DNA from: Clostridiaceae bacterium
GTDB taxonomy: Bacteria > Bacillota > Clostridia > Saccharofermentanales > DTU023
Length of the DNA: 28,227 bases
Assembly: GCA_012798865.1 (NCBI GenBank)
Contig: JAAZMK010000058.1
Location: 1 to 28,227, forward strand
Direction of reading: 5' to 3'
Below are positions 24,019-28,227 of this stretch, piece after piece. Positions within the stretch are counted from its first letter, which is position 1, and each line of letters begins with the position of its first letter. The notes below the pieces were generated by a model. That model was not told where the DNA came from and made no database searches. It saw only the letters and a program-made list of their open reading frames with translations. Made by a program: the position numbers and the translations under genes.

Positions 24019-25378
24019 TATCCGAACCGCCTTCCGCCAAATCACCCATGTCCTCGCCGAGGACATTCTCTTCTTCACCGTCCTCAAGCATATCGATCGC
24101 ACTCTCAAGCGATTCGAGATTATTCTCAGACGACGGCATCACAGACGATATGTCATATGAAAAATCGTCATTTTCGAATACTTCTTCGCCGTCGAAGTCT
24201 TCGCGTTCAGCTTCATCGGCGGCAACAGCTTCATCAAAATCGGACAACCAGCTCGCTTCCAAGAGCTCGCGGTATTGCGTCTCGCTCTTGATATCAATTT
24301 TCCACTCCGTCAGCTTCGCGGCAAGACGGGCATTCTGACCTTCCTTGCCGATGGCGAGGGATAGCTGATGATCGGCGACAATCACGCGTGCACTCTGCTC
24401 CTCTTCATCGAGCAAGACGCGCATGACTCGCGCGGGGGAAAGAGCGCTACTGATAAATTCGGCAATATCAGGATCCCACTCGATCACATCAATTTTCTCT
24501 CCATTGAGTTCCGTGATGACCGATTGAACGCGCATTCCGCGCTGTCCGACACAGGCGCCCACCGCATCAATGTTCTTGTCATGACTTGTCACGGCCATTT
24601 TCGTTCTAGAACCTGCCTCACGTGCAATGCTTACGATCTCAACGATACCGGCACCGATTTCTGGAACCTCCTGCTCGAACAAGCGCCTGACGAGTCCGGG
24701 GTGACTTCTGGAAATCATGATCACCGGTCGATGTTCACGCTGGTCGACTTTCAGAATATAAAAGCGCATGTGTTTCCTAAAGGTGTAGTTGTCCAGACGC
24801 GATTGCTGACTGTACGGGAGCACGGCTTGAGCGCGCCCGATATCGACAAGAACCTCGTTGCGTTCGCGGCGTTGAACGATACCGCTCGCAAGACCGCCCA
24901 CACGACCGGAAAATTCTTCGTGTATACGTGTTCTCTCCGCTTGCGAGAGTTTCTGGTTGATGACGCTCTTGGCCGTCTGTGCGGCAAGGCGACCGAAATG
25001 TGAAGGATCGACCTCGCGAACGAGTTGATCACCGAGCTCCAGATCGGGCGAAAGTGCGTATGCCTGTTCAAGTGAAAGCTCGCTGTTCGGATCCTGAACT
25101 TCTTCAACGACCGTCATGGGTTGGTAGACGCGCATCTCACCAGTACGGCGATCGATGTGCGCCGTGATGCCGTCATTCTCAACGTGCTTCTGCTCATTTT
25201 CTTGACCGGCTCCCGTTATATCGCGTTCACGCGGCTTCTCACGATCCTTTGAGCGAATTTCAAATTCGCGTCGATATGCCGCGACCAACGCTCCTTCGAT
25301 CGCTTCAATCAATGTCTCCATCTCGATCCCGCGTTCTTTTTCAAGAAGCTTCAATGCCTCAATAAATTCGTGGTTCAT
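24011..25378 (-). CDS. nusA: Transcription termination/antitermination factor NusA
   Basis: RNA polymerase-associated factor, 455 residues. The N-terminal polymerase-binding domain begins MNHEFIEALKLLEKERGIEMETLIEAIE. The S1 domain follows at about 130-200 (GRVGGLASGIVQRRERNEVLVDIG and AVLPYSQQ). Two KH domains come next, with SRSHPGLVRRLFEQEVPEI, the conserved VGACVGQRGMRVQSVITELNGEKIDV, SPARV, and SLAIGKEGQNARLAAKLTEWKIDI. The final 80 residues are strongly acidic. The ATG has AAGGAG upstream. It follows rimP by 108 bp. In several bacteria NusA feeds back on its own operon, which may be relevant to the leader hairpin before rimP. Confidence 0.97.
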   Translation of the reverse strand: MNHEFIEALKLLEKERGIEMETLIEAIEGALVAAYRREFEIRSKDREKPRERDITGAGQENEQKHVENDGITAHIDRRTGEMRVYQPMTVVEEVQDPNSELSLEQAYALSPDLELGDQLVREVDPSHFGRLAAQTAKSVINQKLSQAERTRIHEEFSGRVGGLASGIVQRRERNEVLVDIGRAQAVLPYSQQSRLDNYTFRKHMRFYILKVDQREHRPVIMISRSHPGLVRRLFEQEVPEIGAGIVEIVSIAREAGSRTKMAVTSHDKNIDAVGACVGQRGMRVQSVITELNGEKIDVIEWDPDIAEFISSALSPARVMRVLLDEEEQSARVIVADHQLSLAIGKEGQNARLAAKLTEWKIDIKSETQYRELLEASWLSDFDEAVAADEAEREDFDGEEVFENDDFSYDISSVMPSSENNLESLESAIDMLEDGEEENVLGEDMGDLAEGGSDIE

Positions 25379-25486
25379 TTAATCTCCTTCAACATCGCTT
25401 CCACGCTCTTGCGAGCGATTTGTGATCCGATTTCGTCAACCTGTCAAGATATTCAAATCCATCCGACAGGCGGTCCAATTCTTATG

Positions 25487-25951
25487 CTAGAAAACAATCT
25501 CGCGCTTTACATTCGCGACTTGTTCCAATTCAAAAAGCAGTCGTTCCCCGCCTTCCACTTCTACACCGACGTGATCGCCATCGACGATGAGATGACCGAA
25601 TAATCGCTTCTCGCCATCGATCGCGCGGTAAAGGCTTAATTTGACGTAAGCCCCTTCATGGCGAATAAAATCGCTCATCGTTTTCAACGGTCTGTCAATT
25701 CCGGGCGAGGAGACCTCAAAAACATCGAAATCATCAAGCCCGAGTTTGTCGGATATGAGAGGATCGGCTATTTCGCTCAAAGACTCACAATCTTCAATAC
25801 CAACTCCACCACGCTTATCGATTATCAGTCTGAGAATATTCCTGCCGTTCTCATGTACGTAAATCACTTCCAGCAAATCGAGATCAAGCGCTTCCGCCTC
25901 GGGCGTAATCGCTTCGATGATGCGCCGAATATTCGCCTTTCTTAAACGCAT
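25487..25951 (-). CDS. rimP: Ribosome maturation factor RimP
   Basis: Protein needed for 30S subunit maturation, 154 residues from ATG at 25951. A GTG five codons upstream is in frame, but the GGGGAG ribosome site lies between the two, so the ATG is right. Family marks: ITPEAEALDLDLLEVIYV, NILRLIIDKRGGVGIEDCESLSEIADPLI, and the signature FEVSSPGIDRPLKTMSDFIRHEGAYVKL. The C-terminal SH3-like part ends FELEQVANVKREIVF. First gene of the translation cluster, with its own promoter and a hairpin-containing leader. Confidence 0.97.
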   Translation of the reverse strand: MRLRKANIRRIIEAITPEAEALDLDLLEVIYVHENGRNILRLIIDKRGGVGIEDCESLSEIADPLISDKLGLDDFDVFEVSSPGIDRPLKTMSDFIRHEGAYVKLSLYRAIDGEKRLFGHLIVDGDHVGVEVEGGERLLFELEQVANVKREIVF

Positions 25952-25990
25952 AGCAACTCTCCCCACTGACGCGATCGACCTTTACATACA

Positions 25991-26014
25991 AAAGAGCGGA
26001 CCACCCCGCTCTTT
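25991..26014 (-). terminator. Leader hairpin upstream of rimP (possible attenuator)
   Basis: On the minus strand AAAGAGCGG and CCGCTCTTT form a perfect 9-bp stem with a 6-nt loop (GGTGGT), followed by TTGTATG. It lies about 27 bp downstream of the predicted rimP -10 box and 40 bp before the rimP ATG. The U-tract is short, so it is either a weak terminator/attenuator or a structured leader element. Its place in front of rimP-nusA makes feedback through NusA a reasonable guess, but no alternative antiterminator pairing was found by eye. Confidence 0.5.
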
Positions 26015-26040
26015 CACCCCAATACACGCTGTGTTTCTTA

Positions 26041-26068
26041 ATTATAACAGGTTTATCAACACGGTCAA
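26041..26068 (-). promoter_or_regulatory. Predicted sigma-A promoter for the rimP-nusA-infB operon
   Basis: On the minus strand TTGACC (26063-26068) and a perfect TATAAT (26041-26046) are separated by 16 bp. It is the best promoter match in the window. It lies about 90 bp before the rimP start and after the tRNA gene, so the operon need not depend on tRNA read-through. Confidence 0.75.
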
Positions 26069-26153
26069 GCGATTGAGCCAAGTCAGCCGTTGACGTTCGC
26101 GAAACACATTACAATTACCTCGACAAAACCGAAAAAAGGCTTTGACCCCATCT

Positions 26154-26230
26154 TGGTGATCCCGGCGCGATTCGAACGCGCGACCTGCCGCTTAGGAGGC
26201 GGCCGCTCTATCCTGCTGAGCTACGGGACC
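26154..26230 (-). tRNA. tRNA-Arg, anticodon CCU
   Basis: A complete 77-nt cloverleaf with encoded CCA. The acceptor stem GGTCCCG/CGGGATC has one G-U pair; the D arm is GCTC...GAGC; the anticodon stem is GCCGC/GCGGC with loop CTCCTAA (anticodon CCT, reading AGG); the T arm is GCGCG TTCGAAT CGCGC; the discriminator is A followed by CCA. No strong terminator hairpin is seen after it, although a run of six T lies about 17 nt downstream. It separates the accessory metabolic genes from the translation operon. Confidence 0.95.
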
Positions 26231-26251
26231 GAATATTGACGGCTACTGACC

Positions 26252-26280
26252 ATTGTACAAAAAAACAATCGCCCGGTCAT
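26252..26280 (-). promoter_or_regulatory. Predicted promoter for the tRNA-Arg gene
   Basis: On the minus strand ATGACC (26275-26280, four of six) and TACAAT (26252-26257, five of six) are spaced by 17 bp. The -10 box ends about 21 bp before the tRNA 5' end. The promoter directly adjoins the tandem array at 26291 onwards. Confidence 0.5.
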
Positions 26281-26290
26281 CTCGCGTGGG

Positions 26291-26528
26291 AATTTTTCAA
26301 TTTATATCGAATTATTGGATTCTGCGCCGATTCCGGAGTACAGTTTTGCAGTTAATATCGAAATTTTGGACTGCACGCCCCAAACCGGAGTGCAATTTTT
26401 CAATTTATATCGAATTATTGGATTCTGCACCGATTCCGATGTGCAGTTTTGCAGTTAATATCGAAATTTTGGAATTTTCATTGAACGATAGTAGGGAATT
26501 TCAATTAAAACTGAATTTTTGGACTTAA
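26291..26528. repeat. Tandem array of alternating 51/52-nt units (103-nt dimer)
   Basis: Units begin near 26291, 26342, 26394, 26445 and 26497, so spacings are 51, 52, 51 and 52. Units 1 and 3 are near-identical, and units 2 and 4 share their first 29 bases exactly, so the array is a 103-nt dimer copied about twice plus a decayed fifth unit. The shared core is TTTTkCArTTwATATCGAA followed by wTwTTGGA. Between cores lie short inverted repeats: TGCAC...GTGCA at about 26372-26393, and CTGCAC(10 nt)GTGCAG at about 26425-26446. The plus-strand frame through it changes phase between units, so it is not a repeat protein. The function is unknown. Confidence 0.8.
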
Positions 26529-26554
26529 TGTTTAAAACACAGCACCACGTTAAA

Positions 26555-26601
26555 GGGGCTGGCTCGTCCCCGCTACTATTTAGCGGTTTTGAGACAGCCC
26601 C
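26555..26601 (-). terminator. Three-step imperfect hairpin after the cyclase gene
   Basis: On the plus strand GGGGCTG (26555-26561) pairs perfectly with CAGCCCC (26595-26601), CTC with GAG further in, and CCGCTA with TAGCGG (about 26570-26586) around a CTATT loop. It starts about 48 bp after the cyclase stop, where a terminator would be expected, but on the minus strand it is followed only by TTTAACG, a weak U-tract. The minus-strand edge GGGGGCTGTCTCAAAA resembles the ends of some insertion sequences and MITEs of Firmicutes, so a small mobile-element remnant is an alternative reading. Confidence 0.45.
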
Positions 26602-26637
26602 CTGCCTGTGGACCTTAAGTTAACTTGTAACGCTGTA

Positions 26638-26653
26638 AGTAATCGCGATTACT
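26638..26653. repeat. 16-bp perfect palindrome over the cyclase stop codon
   Basis: AGTAATCGCGATTACT is a perfect palindrome and includes the TAA stop of the cyclase gene (26649-26651). A second small palindrome, AAGTTAACTT, lies about 15 bp further downstream. In RNA the first could fold only into a small stem at the stop codon. It could also be a DNA-binding site. Confidence 0.5.
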
Positions 26654-27452
26654 CCACTGTGTCGAACGCGACGCAGCGGCAGAACGCCGATTCGCCGTAC
26701 TGGAATTTCCACGGGAACGTTCCGAGAATCATGCGCTTGTTCTTCGGGACGATGTCGATTTCGCCGCCAAGGCACTCAACATGGATGATTTCCCAAGGCT
26801 GCGGGAAGACCCAGATGTGCATCGCCTGATACGTATCGGGCCATGTATAGATCTCGTTCAGTCCTTTGCCGTATTTCTCTCTCATGTACGCATCGCAAGC
26901 TTCCGCTTCGCGAGGCTCCCAGTCACGGATCTTCGTGTTCATCGGGTGGTCAGCGGAGCCGGCATCGACAGCGATGTACTTGAGTTCCATTTCTTTCATC
27001 CAATCGGCGAAATCGACCGAAGGACCGGGATGACGAAGCATATAACGGCGCTCGTCCGGCGTTTCACCATCTAATGAATATTTGTGGTAGCCCGTGTAGA
27101 TGAAGATGATGTCGCCCTTACGGATGTCCGCGCGATCCATGAGATCTTGAGGCGTATAGATCGACCAGTCTTCCGCGATATCGGAGATGTCGACGACGAC
27201 ACCAGGTCCGACAAGTTTTTCCATCTCGAGCGATGCGATGTCGCGTCCGCCCGTGTCAAAATGCTGCGGACCGTCGAGATGTGTTCCAACGTGGTTTGAC
27301 GTCGTGATAATCATGCCGTTCGCTCCGTTCGGCGCCAAACGCTTGAAGTACTTGACGTTCAAGGGCTCGTAAGTCGGCCACGGAGGCGTCATATGATTTG
27401 TGTTCAGCGTCAAGTCATACACTCTGATTTTGTCCCAATTTTTGAGTAACAT
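26649..27452 (-). CDS. Cyclase family (kynurenine formamidase-like) metal-dependent hydrolase
   Basis: A 267-residue member of the cyclase/kynurenine-formamidase/isatin-hydrolase superfamily (PF04199 type). The metal-binding signature HxGTHxDxPxH is intact: H54, G56, T57, H58, D60, H64 in NHVGTHLDGPQHF. Further family features are VVVDISDIAEDWSIYTPQDL, KGDIIFIYTGYH, and the C-terminal MHIWVFPQPWEIIHVECLGGEID. These enzymes hydrolyse amide or lactam-type bonds in ring or formamide substrates; the exact substrate is not deducible. Next to a DUF1116 gene, a role in breakdown of a nitrogenous (ureide, purine or pyrimidine) compound is a reasonable inference. The ATG has AAAGGAA upstream. It is the last gene before the non-coding stretch. 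Confidence 0.88.
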   Translation of the reverse strand: MLLKNWDKIRVYDLTLNTNHMTPPWPTYEPLNVKYFKRLAPNGANGMIITTSNHVGTHLDGPQHFDTGGRDIASLEMEKLVGPGVVVDISDIAEDWSIYTPQDLMDRADIRKGDIIFIYTGYHKYSLDGETPDERRYMLRHPGPSVDFADWMKEMELKYIAVDAGSADHPMNTKIRDWEPREAEACDAYMREKYGKGLNEIYTWPDTYQAMHIWVFPQPWEIIHVECLGGEIDIVPKNKRMILGTFPWKFQYGESAFCRCVAFDTVE

Positions 27453-27557
27453 AAAGCAGTTCCTTTCATTTTTTCCTTTTCAAGTTGTTAAAGCCTTTAT
27501 TCTTTTTCGCCCTGGATTTGAAGCGGGCGTACCTTCCTATCGTTCCCGTGATCGGGC

Positions 27558-28227
27558 TTAGCCCAGCATTCCCTCACTCTCGAGAAGCTCCACGTACGCC
27601 TCTAACGCGTCTGTAAAACACTTCATCGGAGGATTGACGATTCCCGCGCCCACTTGTCCGACACCGGCATGTTTGCTGGCGATACCTGTGTTGATGACGG
27701 GTAGGATTTGCGTCTCGACAACGAGACGGATATCGATGCCTGTCGGTGTTCCGCGGAAGTTCATCGTCGGCATCTTGTAAGCCGTGCTCTCCTCAAGCGT
27801 AATCTCATACATGCTCGTCGTGTAGTTAACGGCATCCTGCGGGGTTCCACCGACAAACTGCACGATCGCGGGAGCTGTCGCCATGGCGAAACCTCCGATG
27901 CCGTATGTCTCCGTAATGCAGGAGTCTCCGATGTCCGGATTCGCATCGTCCATGCTGTAACCTGGGAAGTATAGCCCGTCGATGATTGCGGCGGGTCCCG
28001 TGAACCAACGATCGCCGAGTGCGGCAACTCTGATGCCGAATTCCGTGCCGTTGCGCGCCATCGTATAAACGACCGTAGAATGTTTGACCTTTCCGACGGG
28101 TTCCATCGCTGACTTAGCAGCAGGCATCGAGAGGTTCAAAAAGAAGTGATCGTTCGAATTCAGAAAATTGAATACAGCAACTTGGTCTTCTTTCGACGCG
28201 TCCGTTTTGACGAGACTAGAGGCAATC
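27558..28227 (-). CDS. DUF1116 protein, AllG/YlbE-like (5' part outside window)
   Basis: The frame is open to the window edge, so this is the C-terminal 222 residues of a longer protein; a TTG at 28139 is internal, not a start. The visible part begins with FNFLNSNDHFFLNLSMPAAK and continues MARNGTEFGIRVAALGDRWF, GLYFPGYSMDDANPDIGDS, ETYGIGGFAMATAPAIVQF and INTGIASKHAGVGQVGAGIV, all typical of DUF1116. In E. coli the family member YlbE (AllG) is one subunit of oxamate carbamoyltransferase with FdrA (AllF) and YlbF (AllH), in anaerobic allantoin use. Whether the partners AllF, AllH and a carbamate kinase are encoded upstream lies outside the window. The cyclase gene follows after 105 bp. Confidence 0.88.
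   Translation of the reverse strand, partial: IASSLVKTDASKEDQVAVFNFLNSNDHFFLNLSMPAAKSAMEPVGKVKHSTVVYTMARNGTEFGIRVAALGDRWFTGPAAIIDGLYFPGYSMDDANPDIGDSCITETYGIGGFAMATAPAIVQFVGGTPQDAVNYTTSMYEITLEESTAYKMPTMNFRGTPTGIDIRLVVETQILPVINTGIASKHAGVGQVGAGIVNPPMKCFTDALEAYVELLESEGMLG

Noticed and set aside
26154..26230. tRNA-Arg as an attachment site of an integrated element
   Set aside because: No integrase gene and no partial duplicate of the tRNA 3' end were seen in the window.
26291..26528. CRISPR array
   Set aside because: The cores repeat with about 51-nt period, but two unit types alternate, the segments between the cores are themselves related to each other, and no cas genes are near. This is a duplicated dimer, not repeats with unique spacers.
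26253..26528. Plus-strand 91-residue coding frame through the tandem array
   Set aside because: The 51/52-nt spacing shifts the reading phase between units, there is no ribosome site, and the composition follows the DNA repeat. Judged a by-product of the repeat.

Overview
The window is a long, almost uninterrupted minus-strand block from a low-to-mid GC Gram-positive bacterium, most likely a Clostridia-type member of the Bacillota. Reasons: the rimP-nusA-ylxR-infB-rbfA-nrnA-truB-ribF translation cluster, the mraZ-rsmH-ftsL-pbp-murF-mraY-ftsW-murG-ftsQ-sbp-ftsZ division/cell-wall (dcw) cluster, the small basic protein (DUF1290) next to ftsZ, PASTA domains on the division PBP, strong AGGAGG ribosome sites, and many TTG/GTG starts. 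Genus is not assignable from the sequence alone. All recognised genes read right to left.

Layout in the direction of transcription (high to low coordinates). (1) 28227-26649: an accessory metabolic end, with the C-terminal part of a DUF1116/AllG-like protein (oxamate carbamoyltransferase subunit family) followed by a kynurenine-formamidase-like metal-dependent cyclase/hydrolase. (2) 26648-26154: a gene-free stretch with a 16-bp palindrome on the cyclase stop codon, a long hairpin, an unusual tandem array of alternating 51/52-nt units, and then a tRNA-Arg(CCU) gene with its own promoter. (3) 26068-17086: a promoter and leader hairpin, then rimP, nusA, ylxR, infB, rbfA, nrnA, truB, ribF (ribosome maturation, transcription elongation, initiation factor 2, tRNA pseudouridylation, FAD synthesis), many with overlapping or nearly touching ends. 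(4) 17085-14847: lgt and a RodA-type SEDS polymerase. (5) 14846-1827: a mraZ promoter region and the dcw cluster down to ftsZ, with a separate promoter in front of ftsZ. (6) 1826-1: nrdR, then a two-component system (OmpR-type regulator and the start of its membrane histidine kinase, cut by the window edge).

Functionally, the central 25 kb couples protein-synthesis capacity to envelope growth. Lipid II precursor steps (murF, mraY, murG), two SEDS glycosyltransferases (RodA, FtsW), a class B PBP, divisome scaffold proteins (FtsL, FtsQ, Sbp), the FtsZ ring protein and the lipoprotein-maturing enzyme Lgt lie together. Notable absences are murE, murD, murC, murB and ftsA from the cluster, and the spoIIGA-sigE-sigG block that commonly sits between ftsZ and nrdR in spore-forming Clostridia. 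The items I consider most worth checking are the alternating tandem array at 26291-26528, the two FtsZ tail-peptide motifs, and three copies of a TGTCATKACA operator-like site around sbp and ftsZ.
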